The notes beneath the pieces are model-generated. The model made no database searches. It was not told where the DNA came from and saw nothing but the letters and a program-made list of their open reading frames with translations. From Takakia lepidozioides (taxonomy: Eukaryota; Streptophyta; Takakiopsida; Takakiales; Takakiaceae): a DNA stretch of 64,000 nucleotides. A program made the translations under genes and the position numbers. Below, one piece after another: positions 12,916-22,515 of the stretch (the stretch's first letter is position 1; the number at the start of each line of letters is the position of its first letter). Location of the stretch: NCBI GenBank assembly GCA_030704615.1, contig CM060734.1, positions 42,178,042 to 42,242,041 on the forward strand. Reading direction: 5' to 3'.

Positions 12916-13890
12916 CTATCCCAAGCAATGTAGACACAACCAATCTCCATCAGGAACCTTCTCAAGAGGTGGTGTCAAGCAACCCATGTGCCAATCTCTT
13001 GAGCATCGATCACACACCAGCATGGTGGCTGCCCCTTTGACAGACCCACAGAGCATGCACCTCAAACCTACAGGTACCACTGCCAAGTTTGGGTCAACTC
13101 TGCCATCGACATTGGGAAGGTGACATGGCGCACAATCACGCACATGGTCCTTCCAAGTCATGCCATCCCGACCCTCCAAGATCAGGACCCCTGAGGGCAA
13201 CACCTCTCAAACCCTCAGAATAACACGCCCTGCAGTAACATCCAGGGTTGTAGGAGTAGTTTGCTGCAAATAAACATAGTCACCAGGGCTAAACTTCCGA
13301 ACCCCAGGACGATATCCTCCACCACGTATAGTGGCATACCTCAATGTATCACGGTGTTGTGTAATGGCAAGGTTCTCAAAAGCCATGGGCATGACTTTCT
13401 TGAACAACTCTGTAGCTGATCACATGCACGTACCCACACGTCCGGATCATCAAGGTTAAGGACCTGAGCACTGTCCCTACGAATGGCTGCAGGCAAATCC
13501 GGCTCTCGGCCAAAGAGAAGGAAATATGGTGAGAAGGAGGCAAATGATGCTTGCTTGCTAAACCGGTAGCCCCTAGCTAATCAAGGCACATGAAGATCCC
13601 AATCTCCTAGGTGTCCCTTCTGCCAGCCATACTTGTGCAAACCCCTCTTCACCGTCTGAACAACTCTCTCTCTACCAAGCCATCGGCCTTGGGATGATCC
13701 CTGAGAAGTGGTGCGGTGGTCTATCAAAGCTTTATCACACAAAGCCTGAAACTCCCCCAAGAACTCTCTCCCTTGGTCCGTGAGTACCTCAGCTGGAGCA
13801 CCGAATCGGCTAAGCACACGATCCAAGAATGCATACGCAGCCCCCTCACTAGCCTTGTCAGGCAATGGAACCAACTCAATCCACTTGGAG
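12916..13890 (-). pseudogene. Ty3/Gypsy integrase C-terminal half with PHD finger (copy 1)
   Basis: On the minus strand the integrase core resumes at IELVPLPDK and includes LTDQGREF, which carries a catalytic aspartate, then a VVQTVKRGLHKYGW stretch. After a decayed part comes the beta-rich C-terminal region (SPGDYVYLQQT, RVILRV). A TGA at 13,207-13,209 interrupts it where copy 2 has an arginine codon. The end is a PHD finger with spacing C-x2-C-x11-C-x2-C-x4-H-x2-C-x14-C-x2-C (C4HC3), at about 13,050-12,919. PHD fingers usually bind histone H3 tails, so it may guide integration, in the place where chromoviruses carry a chromodomain. The 5' part of this gene is at 25,820-27,740, beyond the MULE-like insertion. 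Confidence 0.85.
13881..13890 (+). repeat. Target-site duplication, left copy
   Basis: CCACTTGGAG here is identical to 25,810-25,819. The bases just outside the match differ, so the duplication is exactly 10 bp, within the 8-11 bp range typical of Mutator-like elements. It lies in the Gypsy integrase gene, whose reading frame ends at FSKW on the right side and resumes with IELV on the left side. Confidence 0.9.
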
Positions 13891-14250
13891 GAGAGCAGCT
13901 GCAGCGTGAGCAGAAAGTAGAAGTGGAGCGTATAACCGTGGAAGAAGCAGGGCATATTGTCGTTGACGCAAACTTATGCCTATTGGAGGTTTACATGCCA
14001 TGATGGGACCGAAGGCGCCGACCTCCATGCCAGAAAATGTGGGATGAATGTGTACGAAGAACTTCTCGATGAATTAAGCAAGTATAAATGGGTTCACGGA
14101 AATGGATGAATATAGGATGGATGTTGGATGACAAAGGGTGGATGAATGTAGCACGAATGAATAGATTGCAAGAAAACATTCATGACATTCATCATTTTCA
14201 TAACAGTCATGGAGTATCATCTCATTCATTCATCTCATAGAAAGTGAATA
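13891..14250 (+). repeat. Left terminal region with GGATGAATG array
   Basis: The first 100 bp include gagcagaaagtagaagtgg, agcgtataaccgtgg and gcatattgtcg. In inverse orientation these match caagaaag-like, agtggagtgtatt and tatgtcgtcc blocks at 20,140-20,220. A run of GGATGAATG and GGATGGATG units follows (14,040-14,160). The subterminal array in inverse orientation recurs at 19.8-20.1 kb and 25.4-25.6 kb. No open frame is supported between 13,960 and 14,590. Confidence 0.65.
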
Positions 14251-14595
14251 CTAATGCAATTCTGCAAAACAATCATTGATCTCATTAAGAAAGTGTTCCC
14301 ATTATGCAGCACTAAGCCAAATACAAGTCGACCTGGTTGGAACACAAACATGCATTGAAAATCAACATTGAGAAGAAATCTTCATTGCAAAACAACATTC
14401 ATCTCATTCAAAAATGCATCCTTGATGCAAACGTACCCATCTCCAAAGTCCGATACACCCAGATTTGAGTAACAATTACAAGGAGGGCAAACGAGTAGAG
14501 TTGTAATGCAAATCCAGACTACATCTCAATTTGTACCCGAAGGATCTCGCTGTAGCAATGTGTGAACGTCGCTGGGTCCAATCGTACATTGGTGA

Positions 14596-15765
14596 ATGTA
14601 CGTATCTCGTGGTGGCTGGCAGGATATGACGCTTGAGGATATTGCGGACATGCCCTCCTGCAATCTTTCGGAGACAGTGCACAATGTTTGGATGAAGCAA
14701 TCCGGGAAGAACGGGCAGGATCTGTACGTTGCCACAGCTGATGACATGATCCGCGCGCTCACGCAACAAACACGGTACCGGGATTTCCTTCGAGGACGGG
14801 GTACAGGCAAGGGGCCAGACAGGGCAGAGTTGCTGCTCAGGGCTGCAAACAGATTGAAAGACCCTAGTAAGATGGCACGGGCTGTGAACGAGTGCACAAT
14901 GGGAACACCATTGCAGTCACGGCTTGCACATCTGGAAAGAGAGGAGAGGTTTGGTTCGTGCAAAAGAAAACTTGACACCCCACCAGGCTCGGATGCAGAT
15001 TCACACCGCCACAATCGGGAGAACTTTTCAGTACCATGTGTGCCTGTGCCCCCTACTTTCGTGGGTGCCACCCCCTTTGCGTGGGAGTCCTCTTTGCCTT
15101 CGTTCCCTCAGGAGTCTCCAACCACCACAGTCCCCGGTGAAGGGGAGAACACGCTGCTGGTAGAGGAGTCAAACTTTACAGACGCAATGTGGCATATCGA
15201 ACAGACTCCCCATGGATCAAAAGTCAAATGTGCCGCTATTAGGGCCCCCTCGTTCCAGAAGTGCAAGTCCCAAATTTCCAAAGTGACTTGCGGAACTCCT
15301 GCCCCGACGTTCATCGGCTTGTTCAAGCATTACCAGTCGCGGGAGTCTAGGCCTCACAAGTTTTGGTTCTGCCCGGATGACATTGTGCGCTGTGTCATGG
15401 GGACTGTTCGGGAATCTGTGATAATGAAGCCTAAAATTCCAGCCGTGTGGCCAGTGCAGTTTGGAACCGCACTGTCCAAAGGGATTGACATGCTGGAGGA
15501 GGCCGGGTTTCACCTTCCGAGAGCCCCTCCTGTCGTAACACCAGTTGACCCAATGGCTTTCCCTTCCAACTTTACGGCACGTCCTCGACATGGAAATGAT
15601 AGGCCCACAAAAAGGGATGGAAAAGCGGTACGTTTGGTTGAGGCTGGTGCAGTTGACCTCTGGATCAGTTGTTCATGACCGGACCTATGACATTACTATT
15701 GGCGATTTCCCTAATTGCACTTGTCCGGACTTTCAGAACACGCTCTCAAGTTCTCAATGAGTTTT
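14596..15765 (+). pseudogene. MULE transposase, 3' half (inverted relative to its 5' half)
   Basis: The frame 14,596-15,678 opens with TLEDIADMPSCNLSETVHN and LYVATADDMIRAL, then SRLAHLEREERFGS and KRKLDTPPG. As I recall, this block order follows the DDE core in a family of plant MULE transposases. A cysteine-rich middle part follows. After a frameshift near 15,600-15,620 the product ends in a SWIM-like zinc finger start (DFPNCTCPDF, about 15,710-15,745), without its second Cys/His pair. SWIM fingers are common in MULE transposases and help bind DNA. It has no start of its own kind: the DDE-bearing 5' half lies at 17,644-15,845 on the other strand. An inversion of about 1.2 kb would join them in the right order. 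Confidence 0.75.
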
Positions 15766-15844
15766 CATGTTTTGAGTGCAGTTTTACTGGACAAGATCAG
15801 GCATCAAAGTGAAGAAACAAAACCGTCTAACTCCTGGAACTTAC

Positions 15845-17644
15845 TGTTGTCATGAAACCCCCCCACTGTCTGTATCGGAAATGCCAAAACCCAAACCAGT
15901 CGTCCAGCTCTTTGAGGCCTTCCTGGCTTGATGCATCCGAGGAGTACCACCATGCTCGGATAGTTTGATAAAGGGAGTTTGCCTCATGGTCCGTCCTTGC
16001 ATCTTTGTACAAGCGGCATAGTCTCATGTGCTCGTCCTGCAATTCCACTTTTATGCAACTCTTTGTATGCCTTCGAAGGGACTGCGTCCAATGAAAGAGA
16101 CAAGTGCGCTCTCTACCTTCCATAGGTGTTTTGGGGTCTCCAGATCCAAACACACACCGTACTGCATTCAAGTTTGCCTGGGCGCTGTCAGCCATGAATC
16201 CTTTGAAGTTTGGATCAGGCACACCATTCAAATTCATGACGTTCACAAGAGACCTCCACATCAGAATTTGAGATTGTGTGTCCTCGGATTGCATGTCGCA
16301 AACGGCTATAGTCATTACTCTCTAGTAAGTGGGATCATACACATGACAAGCCATGGTTGTCCACTCTTTAACACGTTTGACATGATCGAACATGAGCCAT
16401 GATTTCTGCAGATCGCCTCCAGGCTGCATTCTTCGGACCAGGCTAACTCCACTAACCTCCCCCACCGTGGACATTTTGAATAAGTACACTTTCAAGGATC
16501 CCTGGCCTGGAAAGACACTATCTTGAATAAAGTCATATTTTCTTCAACGCTTCAAGTCCAGAATGCTATCAAGAGGACCTCTGTTCCCTGGGCCTATTCG
16601 CAGTGCGTTGATGTGATTCCGGACATTGGGCGAGCTTAAAGTGGAAAAATGGTCCATAACAGCATCTAGCTTTGAGGAGTCCAGCTTGGCTAAGATATCG
16701 TCTGGTTCTCCAAGAATATATTTTTGCAAGAACGTCTTACTTGCCGCAAGTGCAATGGCTGACGGCATAGCATTTGGAGCGTTGTGAACTTCTTGCTGCA
16801 TGAGTCCCAGTGTCGTATCTATACTTTCCCTGTAATCTCCTTTGCACATGGGGTGATCATGATTTCCGAGATGTATACAAGCCGAAGTAAGGGTCTGGCA
16901 ACGATGAAGAACGTAGTACATGCATGTGGGGACGGATTTGCAGAACCTGCATATGAACGTAGTGTTACTTGGAGTGGCACAACCCACTGCAAATGGGTTG
17001 TCCGCACAGCCCTCCCACTTGGTTTCGTTTGCGGAACCAGTCAGCTCCAGGCCACTGCAATTTGCATTTGCACATCGCAGGTGCCCAACGCAAACTGATC
17101 TCCGAAACTTCAACCCATGAGGATTGTGTATGTTAGAAGTTTTCGTCCGGCACCAAGGGTGTCCATCATGTTTCTTGTCCATACCTTGCATCAAACCAGC
17201 CAAACCTCCACATGAGGTTGGAGGCAGCAACTCGAAGAGGACATCACCATCAAATTCAGCAGGCAGACATTTTGCTCTTTCAATTCGAATTGTACCCCAT
17301 GCAATCCCACGCACATCACTCCTGCAATTAGGCAAACCTTTCAAAGACTGCAGCTTGGGAATGACACTTGTAATCTCCAGGACATCTGCGTCAACATAAG
17401 GACTCGTGTTTTCACACCGTTGATTTTGACCGTTACATTGAGGGCGTAACGGAAAAGGTATCCAATGCATTGCATGCGCCGAATTCAGCGACGACCAACC
17501 TGTCACCGCTGGACACATGTTATGGCATACACCGACATCCAGGGTGGATGAAGAAGTGCACATAACACATGAGGAAGAAGCCGTATGTGGACAATGTAAC
17601 GAAAGTCGCGGACAAGACCTTTTCCATTCATCCCCAAACCCCAT
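15845..17644 (-). pseudogene. MULE transposase, 5' half (zinc-binding N-terminus and DDE core)
   Basis: One frame runs from 17,644 to 15,845, broken only by two in-frame stops: TGA at 16,544-16,546 and TAG at 16,322-16,324. Residues about 110-290 carry FDGDVLFELLPP, KKHDGHPWCRTKTSN, CVGHLRC, FICRFCK and MYYVLHR, a Cys/His-rich putative DNA-binding domain shared with the 22.5-kb gene. The DDE region follows: WLMFDHVKRVKEW, then MTIAVCDMQSED, FKGFMADSAQANLNAVR (second aspartate) and CLFHWTQSLRRHT, ending GFMTT at a good donor site (aca|gtaagt). The product would cut and move the element. The following exons are missing in this orientation; they lie inverted at 14.6-15.77 kb. Its start is about 60 bp from the divergent methyltransferase-like gene. 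Confidence 0.8.
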
Positions 17645-17704
17645 GCATCATTTGAAATACCCCTCTGCAAAGCACCGTCCTTTCAAAGAGAGTGACCGTG
17701 CGGA

Positions 17705-19650
17705 GTGCCTAGCAAGCTAGAGGGGTTTAGAACAGATAGGAGTGCATCCAAGCGTCGCAGAAGGAGGCAGTCTTTGTATTTCACTACCGAGAAAGAGCGA
17801 AGGAAAGCACATGAGAGAATGAAGGACAAGAGGTTAGGACGAGTGTTCGAAAAGATGGTTGCGGCATCCAGTAGAGAAAAGGGAGAGGGAGAGGGAGTGG
17901 GCAGGACTTTACTGCTGGAAGTTATACCCGCATTGTTCAGTGCGTGTTCGATGCCAAGCTACACCCTTCCCGTTCTGATTCGGCAAGAGAGATGAAAATT
18001 GTTAATGAGGGTTGGCTGTCGATGATGCAGAGTCGAAAGAGAGGATACACTGGGGTGCCTTCGCCTACCTGGGACAATATAATCTCATTCCTCAATCTGG
18101 TGAGAATTCCAGTTTCTTTCTTTTTTCTCTGAAAGTTTCGTTGGCAGTATTTCAGTCTCGTTCTTTGAAAACATTCTTGCCATCGTTCTTATAAAAAACA
18201 TGTCTGTTGCAGGTGAGCACAGGTCCCACCTTCGTGTGTGGTGTGCAGAAAACTTATGCGGCCGACATTGTTATTTTCGACATCCCGGATGGCCAGGCTG
18301 TGCCAGAAGTTCTTCCAAAAGGCAAGACGCCAGGCTGGAACAAATTCGAGGACAACTACTAGAGTTGGGTGTTCGGGTTCTGTAATAACTTTCTCTCTGA
18401 TGCAGGGACACTTCTGCTTTTTCAGTCATGTGACAATGATAGTCGTCGGGCATTGGCATCATACCTGAAGTCTTCAGGGTTTGAAGTTTTGCGCACATGG
18501 AATTGTGTGAACAACCTCTACCTTGTGAAAGGGGGTTTCCCTGGTCAGCTGGTATGCCGTCTCCCTTCTGCTTGTGCTTTCATGATGAGTTTCAATGTTA
18601 TTTGCAGCTCCACTCTAGTAGATTCTGTTATGATTGACACCGATTCATGATAAAAATGATCTTTTTGTGTCTGAGTTCTGAATAGCCGATGTACACACTT
18701 CCACTATAGATTGTGTTTACCACACTAACCTGCTATCTTTGGCAGACGAGGATGTTCGAGGCGATCTGCCTACGCAGGATTCGCACCTCCAAGACACCAT
18801 CCTCCATCCGCGACTTTGAGATTTCTGACCAGGGTTGTTTCGTCAAACCCCCCTATGAGCCCCACGTCGATGACATTTTGTACAACTTCATGCAGTCCAG
18901 TCAGACTCTGAAGAGACCAGATGGCACTCCTTGGAGAGGTGCAAAGGAAAAATCCCCAGCGTTCATGCAAATACTGCTGGAGTCATGCAGCCACCACTCT
19001 GCACGGGTGGTCGATCTTTCTGTGTCCACAGGTTCGTTCTTTCCCTTCTGAATTGGTTTTCTTTCAACAGTTTCATCTGCTTAAATCCCCCCCACCAAAC
19101 TGTTCATGTCCTCATGTCTGGTGCAGGAGCAACTTACCATGCATGCAAGGCAGGCGGAAAAAGCCTTTTTGGCATGGAGGGTGATTCTGACCTCTACAAC
19201 ACAGTGCTCCTCCCCCTTTTGTCTACCTCCACTTCAGGCACACAGACTGATCGGATTCAAATTCGAAATGATGACGATCCCGAAGATAAGCAGGTCGACA
19301 ACGACTTTTCATGTGAGTAAGTGCTAAACCCTCTTTGGCAGCCATACTCAATTTCTCAATAACATCAAAGTCACAGTAATAACTTTTTAAGGCTGTCTTT
19401 CAGGAAAGGCAGCGGTGGATCTTCAGGAGATACAATCATTTCTGACAAGTCTGTTTTCGACAGCCCCCTTTCCAATTTTCTGCTTCCTGTTTATGCCGAA
19501 GCAATGGCACTTCACGCGGCCGAGTCCTTATCCCCTGACTTTTTACTGCCCAGCCGTAGGTGTATCCAGCGTGGATCCGGTGTTCTAAAATACTTAGACT
19601 TAGATGCAGAGGAAGCGGGGATACATTGTACTGACTCTGAGTCAGACTGA
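17705..19650 (+). pseudogene. Methyltransferase-like gene A, basic N-terminus (five exons)
   Basis: Exons that I can delimit by GT-AG sites and by alignment with gene B: about 17,705-18,099; 18,213-18,551; 18,746-19,031; 19,127-19,316; 19,404-19,650 (TGA). The start is not certain. The N-terminus is very basic (SKRRRRRQSLYFTTEKERR). The joint to PTWDNIISFLNL needs a frame change near 17,940. Exon 2 has ADIVIFDIPDG, at the place of motif IV (usually DPPY or NPPY) of N4/N6 amino-methyltransferases, then GTLLLFQS. Exons 3-4 have EKSPAFMQ and VVDLSVSTG with a following HACKAGG (motif X and motif I, degenerate). The last exons give an acidic tail ending TDSESD. A TAG at 18,360-18,362 replaces the Trp seen in gene B, so this copy is probably dead. 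It diverges from the transposase half at 17,644. Confidence 0.65.
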
Positions 19651-19798
19651 ACTTTATTCTTTTAATATTCATTTTCATACTATCTGGAAAACGTTGAATC
19701 CCCTTCCTCCACCGTAGTTGTTCCTTTAGAACAAATAATAATCACATAATCAACTTTCATTTAAATTGCAATATGTATGAATCCATCTCACAAACCTC

Positions 19799-20245
19799 CC
19801 TGACTCTTCTCATATCCATTGTGCATTCATCTACAGTGTATTCATGCGTGCTCCATTCATGAATTTTTTCCTTTGTTCAACATCCATTGTACATTCATCC
19901 TCTGTACTCTTTAATCCACCCCACAAACCTTCCACACTCATTTCATATACGTTGTGCATTCGTCAAAAGTTTTGGTCATGCATCTTCATGTCATGAATTT
20001 TTGTCATTGCTCAACATCCATTATACATTCATCCATTTTACTCTTATCCATCCCTCATTCATCCATCTACATTCATTTTTCACACTCATCCATCTGTTTA
20101 TCATCCAATTGTATATTCATCCATCCTTTATTCAATGCCTTTTATTATGTCGTCCAGCTTGTTTCCGCGGTAAAGGGTGCCAATCCGCGGGAATACACTC
20201 CACTTCTTTCTGGGCACGTGGTGACGCGGCCTTCACGTGTGATGA
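19799..20245 (-). repeat. Inner terminal region with CATTCATCC array
   Basis: Between 19,799 and 20,140, CATTCATCC or CATCCAT units recur many times. Then 20,140-20,220 matches the inverse of the left end of the composite (for example cactccacttcttt and tccgcgg). It would be the right end of module A. Sequence of module B follows without a left end of its own. Confidence 0.6.
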
Positions 20246-20340
20246 CGTGGAGTGAGCCCCGTGACGTGGCATTGGCGCAAGGTGATGTGGCGTGAGCGCA
20301 GTTGCGCTCACGCGCTCACGTGACCAGGCTCACGCCGAGG
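20200..20340. promoter_or_regulatory. ACGTG-rich, GC-rich segment with hairpin
   Basis: Within 140 bp several ACGTG cores (cacgtggtgacg, cacgtgtgatgacgtgg, gtgacgtgg, cacgtgacc) and a near-perfect hairpin occur. The arms gtgagcgca and tgcgctcac at about 20,292-20,311 are separated by 2 bp. ACGTG is the core bound by plant bZIP and bHLH factors. The segment lies at the inner element end and next to the 3' end of the minus-strand gene, so it could be an end structure rather than a promoter. Confidence 0.4.
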
Positions 20341-21771
20341 CATCCCTGGAGAGTATACCTTCTGGAATGACATGAGTTCTTTCACCTTGTCAAGGTAGTG
20401 CACTTCAGATTCATCTGCTTCATCGCTATTCTCTGAGCTTTTTCCAGACTCGTCCCCATCTCCAGATCCTTTCCCCTCTGATCCTGTAGACGATGCCATT
20501 CAAATCTGACTGAGTAATGTGCAAATAGTGAACGGCGGTAACGACCATCTCTCTGTCTCGTCTCAACTCACAATGAATGGTGTGAAACAAATTCAGAACC
20601 ATCTACACAAGCAAAGCTGATCCTGCCGAATTCAAAACAAAACACTATGATTCTAGGGACACAGGAACAGAAAGGTTTTGAGCAAGAGTGAACGGCATTA
20701 ACGACAATCACAAAAGAGTGGGACCTGCCGGATCGGTGTTGTGCAATGACATATATGTGTAAGTGATTGGCGGCAACGACACTCAGTATAGTTTAGGGCG
20801 GATAGTAAGTGCAGATTATTCAGATTGACTCCATTGTGATGAACGTCGCAAGCATTCACTATTTCTTGTCTATGTCGAGAGTACTTTCCAATCGATACTC
20901 TACCTGAATCTACAGTATGGTCTTCAAATCTTTGATTGGCGGTACCACCTTTCCACTTCTCTATCTGTTCAACCTCAAACAAAGAAAATGCATTGCAAAA
21001 CAATATGACTGAATATGCCGACCCTCACTCTCTCTTCAAACACATAGGTACATAAATCTCATGAGGAAAATCGAATGGCGTTAACGACGCTCGCAATTCA
21101 ATAGATTTCAATCACATGTTCCTGCTTAAGAAGGGAAGAGGAAGGACTGCTTGAAAGGCAATCAGACAGACTGTATGATCTGAACAACAGTGAATGACGG
21201 TACCGTCAGTTACCCACTCATTGTGCGGAAAACCCTTAACAGAGGAGTAGAAAGCAAATCACCGTTGTTTCATGGTGATGGTCGGTAGCGACAATCCCTT
21301 TCTGGGACATTCCACTCAATCTCTACGCAGATCTTCAACAATGAAATGGAAGTTAGAGAAAACTTACTGGCGCCTTCTTAGGTTTTGAAATTGGATCCCC
21401 TTCTGCAGCTTTCCTCTTCCCTCTCACATCTGCTGGAATTTCTGTCTGCTCTAGGGTTTCTGGACCTTCTCCCGGTTCAGCGTTCCCCGTACTTCCACCT
21501 CCTTCAGTTTCCCTGCGAGTCATATCTGCATCCACAGGCTGGTTTCAACGCGCACTGTTATCGCCGACTGTGTCACAGCCACTGCCTCAGTCTCGGTCTG
21601 CTCTTGTGAATCAGTCTCCGCGTTCACCTGCTGCCTTGGCCCTGAGTTCTCCAACAAACGACGCCTCGTTATTTGCTCTCTTGCTCTGCGTCTCTCTCTA
21701 AGGGAAGTAAAATAAAGAGACTTTCTTCTATTTCGTATTGTAGAAGGAACCCTCTCCAGCTTAACTACCAC
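20308..21771 (-). pseudogene. Minus-strand gene with basic N-terminus, unrecognised
   Basis: The first part, 21,771-21,520, encodes a basic stretch (RNRRKSLYFTSLRERRRARE) that clearly resembles the N-terminus of methyltransferase-like gene A. After a frame change near 21,535 the frame continues acidic and ends RKAAEGDPISKPKKAP at a good donor (gcgcca|gtaagt, about 21,366). About 860 bp further, after a ctacag acceptor at about 20,487, comes an acidic exon (GSEGKGSGDGDESGKSSENS) ending near LMSFQK. The start codon is not certain; GTG at 21,771 is only where the open frame begins. I do not recognise a domain. Possible roles are a regulatory or DNA-binding accessory protein of the element. The putative intron holds the eight-copy motif array. 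Confidence 0.45.
20529..21297 (+). repeat. Dispersed array of eight degenerate 18-24 bp motifs
   Basis: Copies start at about 20,529, 20,688, 20,762, 20,839 (weak), 20,931, 21,071, 21,190 and 21,274. Examples are gtgaacggcggtaacgac, gtgaacggcattaacgac, gtgattggcggcaacgac and cgaatggcgttaacgac. The consensus is about GTGAAYGGCGGTAACGAC. Spacing is irregular (about 74-160 bp), so this is not a simple satellite. Parts between copies also look weakly related (cctgccg.at near 20,625 and 20,725). It could be a set of protein-binding sites for the element's own products. Confidence 0.6.
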
Positions 21772-22515
21772 TCTCCCTCTAAGCGCGAAAAGTAGAAAAA
21801 CGACGTGACTCCCGATTTCTTGCGGGATTGCGTGCGTTGTGGCTTGTCTCTAGAAGCATCGGATTCCCTCTCGTCATTCCCTTATTAGTGCACATGCCAG
21901 CAATTAGTGTACAACTGTTCGTATTCAATATAGTTATCGATGTCTGACGTGTGTCGCCCAAAATAAATGGCGTGTTCTTTATTAGAACGGTTTCAATATT
22001 TAAAAATAACAGCGAATCCCAGAAATCTTGGTGCACAGTCTTAGACAAATATATGTAAATGAACGAGAGTTTGATGACAAATTTTGGGATATCATACACG
22101 TTCATCCTTGTTAGCCAACCCCACGTTCGTTTCACATTTTGAACTTTCCAGGTGTGCATGATCATTGGTAGTAGTATAAAGATGCATTTACTTAATCTGC
22201 AATCCCACCCTCAGATCCTGTGGCATGCTTCCAGGAAGTTGGCTTGTTATTGTGTTTATTGATGAGGTTCTGATTAACGGTTTAACAACTGCCGACATTG
22301 CTCCTAGGGATACTCTGACCACAGGGCCCACAAAAAAAGTAATTAAAATGGACGGCTGCATATCTGGAAGGTCTAACAGAATATGCACAGTCGTCGTCTA
22401 AGCTTCCTCCGCCATATTCTCTGCTCATTCTTCAACTGTGTTATGGAGACATCAGTAAACCGATTTACACTTAAGGTCTGCGATAGCAAGGTATCAACGT
22501 ACGCGAGGAAGGAAG
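21772..22515. promoter_or_regulatory. Divergent intergenic region of module B
   Basis: This 740-bp gap separates the basic minus-strand gene from methyltransferase-like gene B on the plus strand, as a shared divergent promoter would. A TATA-like tagtataaag lies at about 22,172. The long minus-strand frame (21,779-22,165) shows no domain and is probably fortuitous. Confidence 0.35.

Noticed and set aside
14040-14160. CRISPR-like array (GGATGAATG units, also 19.8-20.1 and 25.4-25.6 kb)
   Set aside because: Units are only 9-12 bp, degenerate and without uniform spacers, in a plant nuclear context; they are subterminal minisatellites.
16784-17399. Plus-strand frames of 66-104 codons
   Set aside because: They are antisense shadows of the well-supported MULE transposase frame.
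21779-22165. 128-codon minus-strand frame between the two module B genes
   Set aside because: It is in a different frame from the basic exon, has no domain, and sits in the expected promoter region.
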